DNA of 64,000 nt from Riptortus pedestris (taxonomy: Eukaryota; Arthropoda; Insecta; Hemiptera; Alydidae). The translations under genes and the position numbers were made by a program. The stretch is from assembly GCA_019009955.1 (NCBI GenBank), contig CM032228.1, positions 99,652,501 through 99,716,500 on the forward strand, in the 5' to 3' direction. Below, one piece after another: positions 31,718 through 43,997 of the stretch. Under the pieces are notes generated by a model that did no database searches, was not told the DNA's origin, and saw only the letters and a program-made list of their open reading frames with translations. Every line of letters begins with the position of its first letter. The first letter of the stretch is position 1.

Positions 31718-33334
31718 AATCCTAGAACTAGTTACCTTGGATGTGACTAGTTACCTTCTGCTACAGCCTAGCAAAACCAAAGCTGTGGATCTGCCTTCCA
31801 AAAGCTTGGGATCCAGAAGTTAGGTCCCAATCCGCAAGCGCTGACTTCCTCCAGTTCCGTAGGATTTACGTCTTTCCTGATGTTTTCCATCTTTAATGTC
31901 CGGCGTCAGGGTCACCATTTTAATGTACGGGTTTTTATAACGTACAATAACAAAACTTGAAAGTAATAAGGCACTATAATTTATAAAAAAACAAACAACT
32001 GGTCGAAAAATAAAAGATTGAAGAACACAAAATGCAATAAATAATAACAATCGGTCCTTGAATAGATAACAACAAAATGGTTCGGAGCAGAGTTCACAAA
32101 AACACAACAAACATAACTGCGAGAGTAAGCGGTTAATTTTACACACTAACTGACAGGTTATTATGAGGTTGGTCGCAGTGTAGCCGCTTTAAAATTAGAT
32201 TAATTGTTTTAGGCTAAATAGTATCTGGCAACACTGTCACTGAGACCACGTGGCAGCAAGCCGGGGTTAGGTTAAGGGTTGTTATAGAGCAAGCCAAGCT
32301 GCTACAGTTCCAACACCAACATGACTTTCTTCAGGTGATGCCTATGGTTTTGATTATATAAGCAATATTCGCAATTTGGTAACTTTCAGAATATTTGGCC
32401 TCTTAAAATTGAGTTGGGTCCACCACATGCACAAATCCTGTGTACGCTCCCGATTTTATTTAGGGTTCTTTTCCCTAAATAAAATCGGGAGCATACAAAA
32501 AGAGAAGAAGAGTTTTATTTTTTTCACTTTAGTGGGGCTAAACAAATCAACTATCTGAAGAGAAATAGCCCCAATTATCATTTAATTCACAGACTTATTA
32601 AAACGAAAAATAATATTAAATAAATGTCAGAATATAAAGGATTGTTGCTAACCTACAACAATGGCTGAATTGTTCAGAAAACAGCAATTATTGTTAAATC
32701 CAGACAATCAATTTGGGTCTATTCATAGAAATGGTCTAGACTGACGAATTTCTTTCCCTTGTAACTAGAAACGTTTTTACGTTTTGGAACAAAATCTTAA
32801 TGGCCAATAGAATTATAGTACGGTGTAAGTGTTTCATCTGAAGTGTTTGTTATTTTGATAAAAACTTACTGAGATAAATATGAAATTACAATTTCATTAT
32901 CTTTAGAAGAAAGGGTTTCTGTTTCAGTAAATGGCAATTTGTAAGTCATAGGAAATGATTATACATTAATACCTCATAAAGTGAAAATTATTTTCAGTGC
33001 CTTCTTGTGAGCCAAAATGTGGACATATACGAGTAAATCGCTTAATAGTTGAGTCACAAAAAATGTATTGAACAGGATATCTGCAATAGCTGTAATGCCA
33101 CCTAAGTCGGACGAACTGGGAGAAAAATAAGGACTAGACTAAAAGAGCATACTGCGCCTGACACCGAGTTTTCCGTGCTTGCGCAGAAGGAGGGTTATGC
33201 CTTGTTGGCCGTGTTGGGCTGTTGTTAACTACTTTGGATATTTGTTTATACGTGACGTATCCTTATTTATTTTTTTATATTTGAATGCCCAAAAATACAG
33301 TGTGTTCATCCAGATTAATACTCAGTCAGTTAAA

Positions 33335-33383
<49 letters not shown>

Positions 33384-35244
33384 GCGTGTGTCTGTTGCGG
33401 TGGGGGGGGGGAGATGCTTAAATTCACAGAAACAAAACTCGTAGGACCCGAGAGCCTTCACTGACGGCGAGGATTTGTGAAATATCCCAACTTAAGCAAG
33501 AGTAAAAAAAGTAAATAATCGAAGTGAAAATATTCATTGAAATTAGTACTCTGTCTTAAATGTAGAACAGCGGTAGAATATCTCGGCAATGAATGGCGCT
33601 GTCTCCCAGACTGATTATGGTTGTGTAGCGTCTTCAGCCGTTTACCGGATTAGGGGATTATCTTGACTAAGCCAAGATTTTCGGGATTTTCCTGGAGCCT
33701 CCCCCACCCATCAAACCCCAGTTCGTCTTCATAAAGCTGTAAGTAATAAATCTCATAATGCTGAGACTAGTTATTACTAACAGGGATAGTTGATTACAAC
33801 AGAATAACTGGCTTATATTTGGTTGAAAATGATGATGGCATCTAGCATGTTAATTAATATACATTTTTAAAAAAAAATGTATTTCGAGGGTTATGTATGA
33901 ATCCTGCCTGCGATTATATTCAGCCCTTCACAAAATCTTTTTGATAGGCGTTTGTCGAAAATTAAGAAATAAAAAGACTTTACCATTAAATTTAAAGTGG
34001 TAACCTATTACTCGGGCAGTTAAGGTGATTTTTCTTGAAAATATTTTATAAAACGTTTCTGATATTCGTGCATTATAGGAAGACATGAACCGTCAATGGA
34101 CAAGAGATCTGACTATGTTGATGAGTGACCATATGTGTTGTTTGTATGTAAACCTCCATCCACTCATCTACAATCTGAAAGACATATTTTTGATTGGAAG
34201 GACCTGTACCTATTCTTCTAGTGCTGGGTAAGAGATACCCTCTAACTCACTTTCACAGCGAAATCACTGCTCCAAGGACACTCGTCAGCTCATCTGTTGT
34301 CACTGACATCGATAATCAGTAATTCATAGAAATTTAGATTTATTTTCGATACAATTCTAAGACATCTGAAATATATTTGTACCCATGCGATCCAGCCTTT
34401 TGAAAAACGTATTTTCAATTCGAACATCGGTATGACTCTGCTTCTTATACCTAACTAATAAGATGTTGCTATAAGCAGACCATAACAATGTTGGAAATAA
34501 AAAATATGCAAATATTTTAAAGAGAAACATTGTAAAAGCTGGCTTCCTTGAACTCGATGCAAAATAATTAGACAAGCATTGGGAGAAGAGTAATCTCACA
34601 CACACGAACACAATTAAAAAACATATATGTTTCAACAGACATTATCTTCGCGTATTTATGATATATTATCTAAGGACACTAGGAAAGTATTGAAGCATGA
34701 CACGCCATTACTACTTAACATCTATCTTTACCAAAGGGAGTACGTTCAAATACTGAACACCTTCAGTTAAATTTATGTCCATGCATGTGGCATGGCACAT
34801 ACAGCAGGTATTTAGATAAAGAGGTTTTTGCAGGTTTCTGTAAATAAAGAGATTTAAACACATTTAACTTGATCATGTACATTTCTCTGACGAGTAACAA
34901 CAACTTTTACTTAATTAAAGTTATCAGGTTGCAGAATATTGCGCACATTCAATATCTACAGCGTGAAATATATCGACTAATTACTAGAAGCCGTCGCGGG
35001 TTGGTAAATTACTCTATTCCAGTGTGAGGGACTATTTTACCTTATTGTAAGGAACATTGTGCCCCCTACTGCTCCAAATCACCATACCAAACACATAAAG
35101 CATTCAATTCGAATTCTAAATTGGCCAAGTTGCCCATTCAATTGATCAGGAAAGGTAATTCAGGCATTCTTGAAAATAAAAGACCAAGACCTCTTTCCTT
35201 GCATCAGGAAAGTAGAAGGTTTCTCTTCTATTTCGAACTTCTAG
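31718..35244. other. Non-coding stretch with hairpin and (TA)n
   Basis: A doublet of CTAGTTACCTT lies at about 31727 and 31749. A long hairpin is annotated at 32441-32497. (TA)n lies at 33339-33380. The largest ORFs (108 and 92 residues on the minus strand) show no recognisable domain. Confidence 0.5.
32441..32497. repeat. 25-bp-arm perfect hairpin
   Basis: GCTCCCGATTTTATTTAGGG (32446-32465) is exactly complementary to 32473-32492 around a 7-base loop. Pairing extends four more bases beyond one mismatch. A T-rich run follows on the plus strand. It could be the end of a foldback element or a small inverted duplication. Confidence 0.85.
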
Positions 35245-35363
35245 AGAATTTATTTCTCATGCTGATGCATTATTGTTCCGAAATAAAATATTATTAAACT
35301 ACATTTACCTAAGTGTACTCAAATTTATTTTACCTTGCCATGAGTGTGTATGAATATATATAT

Positions 35364-35413
<50 letters not shown>

Positions 35414-35630
35414 TTATCCGGTAATACATCATAAGCAGATTTGGAAAAACTAGTCTCACAGTAGAAGAATATAACATAACAAGCATTAGAAAAACAGATA
35501 ATCACAAGAAACAATTTATTAGATGAATTAGATAATGAAGTAAATGGATTATAAGCGGAATTCTATTACGTTTATATCATAATAATTCAAACGCAAATTA
35601 TTCTACTCAAATGATGTATCTCTGATAACC

Positions 35631-35660
<30 letters not shown>

Positions 35661-35670
<10 letters not shown>

Positions 35671-36045
35671 TTTAACGAAAGAGCCATTTTAGAGTAACTT
35701 TTCCACCTAGGTCACAAACATAATGCATATTTAGTATTATCGTCCAACCCAATTAATTCAGTCATTAGAAAAGAACTGATTAATTAAAATAATGAGCTAC
35801 ACCACGATATTATTGCACGATAATTAGAACAAATTATAACTATGTATTATATAAAATTTAAGATAATTTCTACAGTTAATTTACTTCATTTATTATTAAA
35901 TCGCGGTTCATTCAAATTCTTGCCAGGAGTATTACTAAAGGGGATTATTTTCTCACCTTATTTGGTTTTTTACTTCAGATTTCGTGTTTTTTTTTTCTCG
36001 CCAGCTCTTGCTCCACTTTATGTCTTATTCTTGATGGGTTTCTGA
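35661..36045 (+). repeat. Duplicated block 1, copy A
   Basis: Begins GAGTTTAACGAAAGAGCC near 35668 and matches 37741-38110 at perhaps 85-90% by eye in direct orientation. It contains TTAATTTACTTCATTTATTA and the TAAAGGGGATTATTTTC segment. Confidence 0.85.
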
Positions 36046-36058
36046 TGATGGAGTGGTG

Positions 36059-36275
36059 GTAAGAAGTGACTAAGCCAAGGCGAGCTTAAATAGATAGCTT
36101 ACTATAAGCTACTATGTCGGAAAGAAAGAATGAGGTCCATGACCTTGGTAACAAGGTGGGTGTGACTTTAAGAAATGAGCCTATGTGCGACCTTGACATT
36201 TCAGATGCAGCTGCATACCCGACCGCTAATGCATGATGTGGGTCAATGAACTGAGACTCTCCTGGATCTCTCCGG
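36059..36275 (+). repeat. Duplicated block 2, copy A
   Basis: Begins near GACTAAGCCAAGGCGAGC and includes GACCTTGACATTTCAGATGC. It matches 37477-37690 directly. Here block 2 follows block 1. Confidence 0.85.
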
Positions 36276-36875
36276 GATAATAAAAATAATTTAAAACATA
36301 AAATGAGATTAAAATAAAAATATCTGGGGAAATTAAACTAATAGAACTGTGCTAATTAAATTCCCCAGTACATAAATAACAAGTAGCATCCAAAATTAAA
36401 TGGAAATACTGAAACCACATGACCTGTCTATGATAACTTTGATTTCAATTTAATTGATATTGGAATTGTAACATAATTGATTTGTGTTGTGATAAACACG
36501 CACGAGTATCAAATAATTTGCAAATTAGGATACCATAAATACATCATTTGAGTAGAATAATTTGCGTTTGAATTATTTTGATATAAACGTAATAGAATTC
36601 CGCTTATAATCCATTTACTTCATTATCTAATTCATCTAATTAATTGTTTCTTGTGATTATCTGTTTTTCTAATGTTTTTTATGTTATATTCTTCTACTGT
36701 GAGAATAGTTTTTGCAAATCTGCTTATGATGTATTACCGGATAAATAAATAAATATATATGTATATTCATACACACACACGGCAAGGTAAAATAAATTTG
36801 AGTACACTTAGGTAAATGTAGTTTAATAATATTTTATTTCGGAACAATAATGCATCAGCATGAGAAATAAATTCT

Positions 36876-37059
36876 ATCAAACTTTCTTGAACAATGAATA
36901 CAATAGTTGTTGTTATTTATACAAAAATATTCACTTGTGGCACACACGTACGTATGTTCGTAGGAACTCATGGCAACCCTGCTCGAGTAAGTCAAGTTCT
37001 TTACCTGATATTCCAAATTCTATGTCATTGAAATTTCCTTTCCTCTTCCTGGTGAAGAA

Positions 37060-37118
<59 letters not shown>

Positions 37119-37476
37119 AAGCACTGCACTCCCAGATTACGCCAGTCTTCACCGTCAAAGAACGAGCAACAACATCATCACAGGACTGACATTAGAAATA
37201 GATTTAGAATGCCCAGAGTGTTTACACGATATATTTAACGACTACTCCCTTTTACTACGAAGAGCAAACATTCGGTGAAAAAATCGATTTCAACTTTAGA
37301 AAATCAAGAAACATATGGTGCTGAAATTTTTGTTTAAACATGCCTTAATTCTTACAAAAGTACACAGAACCATTTCTTTTAGTCAGTACCCTTATTTAAA
37401 AAAGTATCTTGAAACAATTGTCAATTTGAGGAAGGATGCAGTAAGCAATATTGAAAAAGACTAATGAACAATCCCT
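36876..37476. other. Spacer with (TA)n
   Basis: (TA)n lies at about 37063-37114. ORFs across it owe their length to the microsatellite. No gene recognised. Confidence 0.5.
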
Positions 37477-37690
37477 TTTACTAAGCCAGGCTAAGGCGAG
37501 CTTAAATCGTTAGCTTACTATCAGCTCGATGTCAGAAATAAGTAATGAGGACCATGACCTCGGTGAATAAGGCGAGTGTTACCTTGAGAAATGAACCTGT
37601 GTGACCTTGACATTTCATATGCAGCTGCTACCGCTGGACTGTGACTGGGGCCAATGAAATGTGATAGTCCTGGGTCTCTCATTTTCCCCT
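37477..37690 (+). repeat. Duplicated block 2, copy B
   Basis: Direct match to 36059-36275 (CTAAGGCGAGCTTAAAT..., GACCTTGACATTTCATATGC). Here it precedes block 1, so the block order is reversed relative to copy A. Confidence 0.85.
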
Positions 37691-37740
37691 CTACTATTGG
37701 TTTCTAACATCAAAAACTAGATCTCATAAAAAAAGTTGAA

Positions 37741-38110
37741 TATATATGAGTTTAACGAAAGAGCCATTTTAGAGTAATCTTGCCACCAATATCATTAACG
37801 TCAGAAATCTCATACAAGCATAATGTATATTTTGTATTATCGTCAAACCCACTTACTTAAGTAATTAGAAAAGAAGTGATTAATTAATATATTGAGCTAC
37901 GCCACCATATTATTGCACGATAATTGGAACAAATTATAACTATATATAATATCATATTTAAGATAATTTCTACAGTTAATTTACTTCATTTATTATTAAT
38001 TCGCGGTTCATTCAAAATCTTGCCAAGAGTATTTTTAAAGGGGATTATTTTCCCACCTAATTTATTTTGTTACTTCAGGTTTCGCGGTTTTCTTGCCAGC
38101 ACTTGACTCC
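37741..38110 (+). repeat. Duplicated block 1, copy B
   Basis: Direct match to 35661-36045, starting at GAGTTTAACGAAAGAGCC near 37748. Confidence 0.85.
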
Positions 38111-38621
38111 ACTCTATTAAGTGCTCGTTTTCGACACCTATATAGATAGTGATTATAATAACTTAAAACAGCTCTTAAAAATTATTATTTACGTTTCACT
38201 GACATCTTATGGAAATGGTATTACTTTTTTAAATGATAATTTGTTCATAAGTGTAAAACATTTTTGACCCAAATCGTCCTAAAAAATATATACTCCAGAA
38301 TCAAATGCCGTTTGATTCATTCTTGCAGTACTTTTGTGACACCAATGGCATATTAAAATCCCAAGAAAGTCCATTAGGACCCACTGTGTGGTAGTAGAAA
38401 AGATTAAACAGTGTCATAGTTCATTCATTGTAGTCCCTAATTAGGCAAACAATATATTACTACATTTTTTGCCAACTGCACAGGAAGTATTAATAAGCCT
38501 AATCAAAGCCTTGAACGAATTGTACGTATATATGTTCTTCACAGTTGAATGGCAAGTGTCAGGAATGAAAAACATTTTTTCCGAGCAAACTATATTCATA
38601 TTCCTCTACTTGTTTCCTGGC
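38111..38621. other. Unassigned stretch
   Basis: Short ORFs without recognisable domains. Ends at the TTAA target of a piggyBac element. Confidence 0.5.
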
Positions 38622-39602
38622 TTAACCCGCCAGCGGGCGCGCTGTTGTATAAAGTGCTACAGCCCCAGGAAAAATGATCCCTCGTCCCTCCCAAGAATAT
38701 TTGGGGCTTACCCATTTAGCTAATCCTTCCCAACACCCCCCACCACACAATGAATGGGTCATTCGGCGGAAAATCCCCAACGGTCAGTTTGTTTTGCACT
38801 TTCAAGGGAGAAAGCCGCCTCAAAAAAAGAAGAAAGGAACCTGTCATGTATGTGGAAGAAAACACAATACTTCAACCACCATCACTTGCGACATCTGCCA
38901 TAAATTTGCATGTAAAAACATATAAAAAATACAGTGGTTTGTTTATCATGTGACGCTCCTAACGTGAGTGAGGATAGCGAATAAAAAAGAAGTAATTGTA
39001 CGATGCCCTAATATTATATTGTATGGACGCCAATTTATTTATGTCAACATTTTATATTATTTTATTTATTGTAACAATTTTTTGTATAATCTTTACATTA
39101 TATTTATTTGAATTAAATTAATTAGTTTGTTATTTTGATGTTTATATAAATGGAGATTAATTTACGTTATAGATAATTATGGACTCGAAGATAAAAAATG
39201 ACATAGAATATTAAATATGAACGTTTCATTTGTATTTTTTCATATTAGATAAACTGTTTTAAAAAATCGCTAATGTAAAAATAAATAACTCAGTAAAATA
39301 CCAGAACTAAATTTATATAAATATAACTAATAAATTATATTATAATTATTATAAATTATAAATAACTAATAAAATTCCCATGCATAACTGAAAATATTTT
39401 ATTTTTTCCATACATCTATACAAATAAAATATATCTTAAAATGCTATTAAAACACTGTATAATCGAAGAATTGAAAGTATAAAGTAAAATGAATACATAC
39501 CCAAAGATCTGAATAAGGGAAAATAGAAAAATTGATTGTAGCACAAAGTACTACACGCGCCCGCTCGTGTCATAGAAAAGAGCGCGCCCGCTCGCGGGTT
39601 AA
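38622..39602 (+). mobile_element. piggyBac-type element, internally deleted
   Basis: TTAA at 38622-38625 and 39599-39602 flank terminal inverted repeats: CCCGCCAGCGGGCGCGC on the left and the complement of CCCGCGAGCGGGCGCGC on the right (16 of 17 match). TTAA duplication is the hallmark of piggyBac. Only the C-terminal end of a transposase is left, near the left end. The rest is AT-rich non-coding DNA. At 981 bp it is non-autonomous. Confidence 0.8.
38674..38925 (+). pseudogene. piggyBac transposase C-terminal fragment
   Basis: About 80 codons ending at a stop inside the piggyBac termini. The C-terminal part has C-X2-C, then C-X2-C-X4-C (CHVCGRKH..., CDICHKFAC), matching the cysteine-rich domain at the end of piggyBac transposases, which binds the element ends. 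The catalytic DDD core is absent. The ATG is unlikely to be a true start; the upstream coding part was deleted. Confidence 0.65.
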
Positions 39603-41775
39603 ATACCACCTATCCTGGGTCATCCGCTTTCAAAAAAAAAATAACAGTAATTTAAAAAAACCCAATGAAAATTCTTTTCTAGTAACAGCATTAATAAGTG
39701 CCTACTTGCAAATTTAATTACAGATTACTTCATGCATTTCTGAAGTGCTCGTTCAGTCTCTTCCTCACTTTGGAGGTCGTTGATACTGAGATTCCCGAAG
39801 CAGATTATCAGCTGATTACAGATCAGTTATTTGTACGCCAACCTTGGGCTTGATTATGTCGCGTCGTATTTAAAAAAGATTATTTTAAAATAAAACGTTA
39901 TGGAATACATAATTGAGGTATTTAATTTCTGTTTTTTGTTTACTGATTTGTTTTCTATTTTTTATTATGTGAATATTCAAAATTGTAGGTGTATTTCTTG
40001 GACTGATTCGTTAAAGCAGTTTTATTTTCTTTATTCTCAATACTTTTTACGTATTGCTTCAACCTTTTATTCAGCAGTAGCGAGGATTTTCCAATATAAG
40101 TTCCATTGCAGGTGTTACAGCTTATTTCTTATATATTATATTTAGATTATGATTCTATTACATTATGTTTAAATTGTTTCGGATTGTATTGCTATATTTC
40201 CAGGCTATATTCCATACCCCATTACTAATTAGTTTCAGTTTTCTATATATTTTTGGAAATGTGAATAAAGTTCGCGCGGAAAAAATGTTTTTTATTGATG
40301 ACCCTTGTCATTAAACTATGCAGAACATTGAAAGTATTGGGCCCAGAATAAGAAGAATGTATAAAGGTTGTAGTAGCTGTAATTTTGTAATATGAAGGTA
40401 TCAGGCAGACCATGTAACAAGTGTAATAATAATAATATAAATAAAAAGGGAATGCGAAGGAGAGAATGAAATAAATTAAAACGGAATAGTATGCGAGAGT
40501 TTGTTATGGTGGTATTGTTTCGTCAAGAGAGAGTAGAGAACGAGGGATCTGGAATAGCTGGAGGGGACGAGGTTTTTGTAAAGGGAACAAAGAGATGGCC
40601 CTAGCCGGACAATATACCCTAGGCCTGGAGAAGTGTCCGAATCACTCCAGCAAGCCAGCTCGCCTGGAAAGATTACCGCCCTCCGAATGGAAACTTTAAA
40701 CTCGTCCAATTGTCTTTGACTGACCTTCCATTGTAGGACTGAGAGAGCTATCGTTGGCCGTCCGCTTAATAGGCAGGCAGATTAGCTCTGCATTATCGGT
40801 CTTCTCCATAGAATGGGGCCGCATCCTCTAATGGAATACTCCACCATTCTTCATTTCCACCCATTTACAAATGACCAACCCTACCCCAGCCAACGTCAAT
40901 TTTATTTTAGTTCTATTTCTATAAAAGCTATTGGAAATTTATATTAAGAATATTGTATTTCTCATTTAAATATTTATATATGTGAACACAGCAAAAATCT
41001 AGAAATTACTTAACATAGACTTTACTCACTGTTAGGGAGTGAATATTATAATGAAAGATTTATATATCTCTGTTATATTTATATCTCTTTGGGATTGTGA
41101 GATATAGGTTAGGTGTAGAAACATATGTTTTGTAGATACACAAGAAAGGTTCTTTGAGTCATGAGTTGAAGAATAAAGATACGTTCTGATTAAACATTCT
41201 AAACCTTTTTTCCTGCTTAAGAACACTCACAAAAGTAGAAAATAATTCTATTCCACGAATTTGAAATTCCAAATGTTTAAATCATTTAAGTTTATCAATT
41301 GTAATAGGCCACCGTCTGTAGTAAGTGGTAGCTTTCCAATCCACTAAGAACTCCAAGGCGTTTGTCTTCATTCTGTCAACCCATCTCGTAGTCGGTCGCC
41401 TTTTTGAGAGGCTGTCAAAATAATATTATCTAACAAAAACCTACTTCTACTTGTCGCATCGCAATTCTTTTTTGTTTTTCTCCTTATAGTAAACATAAAC
41501 AAATGAATTAGAAGTAATTCGAATGCATGTTCCATTGACACTTGCCATTTTACACGTATGATTAGATTTATGTAAATGTACAATGTTTTACAATATAAAC
41601 CATTGTAATGAATGATTATGTTATGATAAATTATATTAAAAAAAATAAAACTGTGAAATAAACTAAATAATATTGATTAAATGAAATTAAAAAAATAATT
41701 AAATAACGTTAAACTGGGCCGATGATATGCTTCCTCGTCTTTATTTTTCGAGTCTAAGTAAGGCAAAATATATTA
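39603..41775. other. AT-rich stretch, nothing recognised
   Basis: Several 60-80-residue ORFs with low-complexity or unknown content. No repeat family recognised, apart from a less AT-rich segment at about 40.48-40.88 kb. Confidence 0.5.
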
Positions 41776-42340
41776 TTAATTATAATTCTCATTACCGTTA
41801 ATCAACATAAAATTCCAATGCATATTGGCTTCATCCGTATCTATACTTTTGAAAAAGTTTATGAGATCCGCATAGTATTTATTAAATAATATATAAGGTG
41901 GTCCTACCAAATTACCTCCTTTTAAAGTTATGCTCATGATTAAATTTAATTTATTTTGATAACAGAGTATGCGTAAAAAGGTTTTTGTTTTCTGTGTGTC
42001 ACAAGCACATTCGTCATTGTCTTGATTTGTAAATATTGTTAAATAGTGTCCAGTCTGTCCGTTAAAAATTGTGTACATTTGTGATGGGGACTCATAATTA
42101 ACTTGTCGTTGTAGTTAGATATTTTTAGTAAATGTGTATTGATGAAAGCTGTTAGAGTTGTTACATTTTGTCCATTCACTTTCCCATTTATGTATTGTGT
42201 CGGTGCGTAAGTCTCATGAGGAAGGTACGAGTGTGAATTCTGGGATTAGTGTTTAGTCTTGAGCTGCGTCCTTTGCTAACGTGTCACCTTTTTCGTTTCC
42301 AAAATTTCCTGAATGTGTTTTAATCCGGTCTCTGTATATG
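41776..42340 (-). pseudogene. LINE ORF2 3' remnant with RNase H motif
   Basis: On the minus strand, about 42325-42261 encodes KTHSGNFGNEKGDTLAKDAA, which matches the H-x-G-x-x-GNE-x-AD-x-LAK-x-A end of the RNase H domain in I/Jockey/R1-type LINEs. Downstream (42078-41776) a 100-residue ORF begins near a TGH...C-x-C segment, as in the Cys/His region that follows. The upstream part has stops and frame changes. It is an old relic, not an active element. Confidence 0.55.
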
Positions 42341-43959
42341 TGCATATTTAAATGTATACTTTTCAAAGTATTTTCTTATGTTTTCTGTAATCGTAAGGGA
42401 TTACGTATTCAATAAATAAGACTCGTTCTGTCTATTCTATTTTTGTGTAGGTTTTAATGTAATCAGTTCTGAAGCTTTAAAACATCATATTTTTCTACTC
42501 GATTATTGTACTGTATTTGTATTTTAGAATATGTCCTCTTGTAGTCTTCGCAATTAATGCTTATCGGGTGCATTAATGTCACTTTTGATTCCAGTAAATA
42601 ACATCGCAACTTCATAGTTTTTATGTAGTACAGCTTTCATGTTCTCGTCTAGTTCTGAGATACACCCTCATTCAAAGGTGGCTCATCTTAAGCTCTTTAG
42701 ATTGCCTAGATAGATTTGTTTCCTTCCAGTGATTGCCGTAATTCGAACAGCCTAAATTGAGACTGACTTCTTAGCTCCGGAGCTTAATATGAAAGCAGTC
42801 CCTACTAGTTAATCGAGTTTATTCTTGCCACAGAAAAAAAAAGAAGAAAATAACCTTGTTTCACCAATCTCGGTCTACCTCTCTGATAGCAGATCCGTTA
42901 TTTCGTAAAGGTACCTTTTCAAATCACTTACCGTTTGGGCTGCTTCTGATCATAAACTTCGAACATAACATGAGTCAAGGTGGATTCATTTATACATTGA
43001 CTACTTTACCACCTTATTAAGACGAGGTAAGTTATTTGATTCTTAATTTAGTGACAATTACTTCGACGTCGATTACGATTCCTGCACAATCACTATTAAC
43101 TGAAGTCACTTAGTGAATAGTCAACTATACAGTAGACCAGTAAGTCTTGGACGGACGTTAAGCTGGACTGACCAACATAACCAAAGTATCTTTAACTTGG
43201 ACAGTCCTCCTAGGACAGCTACACAAACCCGCACTGGTAGCATATTGGTTAACTAATATTCTCTTTTGGGGTTGAGTGATTCTGCACATGTTTTATCTTC
43301 ACTTTATTACGACGATGCACTCGCCTTAAGCCGCATAACCACTGATGCCCCTTCCCCGAATCAACTCGACATTAAGTAGTTATTTATTTCGTCAAGAAAA
43401 AAAAGAATATTAATCTCTGGGAATGAAGAAAAACTAGCTCAGTTCAAAAGTTACATTTTACCATTGAGCCCTTTCAGGAAATTTGTAGACTTTTCCCCGA
43501 AAAAAACACTAGGACTTGGAACACCTTTAAATATGAATATTTCGTTGTCGCAGCTGATGATCTGAGTATGGGTTCCTAAGAGCGCTGAAGCATAAATAAA
43601 TCAACATAATTATTTTTTTATTTCTTTGTGACTCCTAGGGCTTCTTTCAATCTACAAAACGTAAACAAATTCATTAAAATTAGCTACACCATGATTAATA
43701 ATAAGAGAGCTAGAATGAACCAAAGTCATAAGAATAACGAGGAACCATGAATCAAGGCATGCATAATACAGGCTATTTGGGACTGACCAATAAATATGAA
43801 AGGAATTTTGAGCTTTATTGTGCAATATTCAAAACAGTTTTAACCTGCAGAAAAAAGCATACATTTCGCTCCAAGTACTACTAGAAGCCATTTAGAAATC
43901 ATTTTCATTACCATTAGAGGGTTTACCAATGACTTAAACATTTTTGGGGCTAAAGAGAA

Positions 43960-43997
<38 letters not shown>

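Larger units (their letters stand above)
35245..36875. mobile_element. Element with ~340-375-bp inverted arms
   Basis: 35245-35620 and 36535-36875 are inverted copies. Outer ends read AGAATTTATTTCTCATGC and its complement; the arms share the phrases GGTAATACATCATAAGCAG and AATAGAATTCCGC in opposite senses. Length differences come from (TA)n in the left arm and (CA)n in the right. The ~0.9-kb centre holds blocks 1A and 2A, described separately. No transposase and no clear target duplication are seen. A foldback-like or inverted-duplication origin is possible. Confidence 0.7.

Noticed and set aside
31162..31719. Glycine-rich 160-185-residue ORFs on the minus strand
   Set aside because: They are translations of the (G15T)n strand of a simple tandem array.
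39532..39717. 61-residue ORF starting in the right end of the piggyBac element
   Set aside because: It runs across the terminal inverted repeat and TTAA target into flanking AT-rich DNA, so it has no coherent coding origin.
41776..42078. Intact 100-residue gene on the minus strand
   Set aside because: An RNase H motif just upstream in a broken frame shows that it is the tail of a decayed LINE ORF2.
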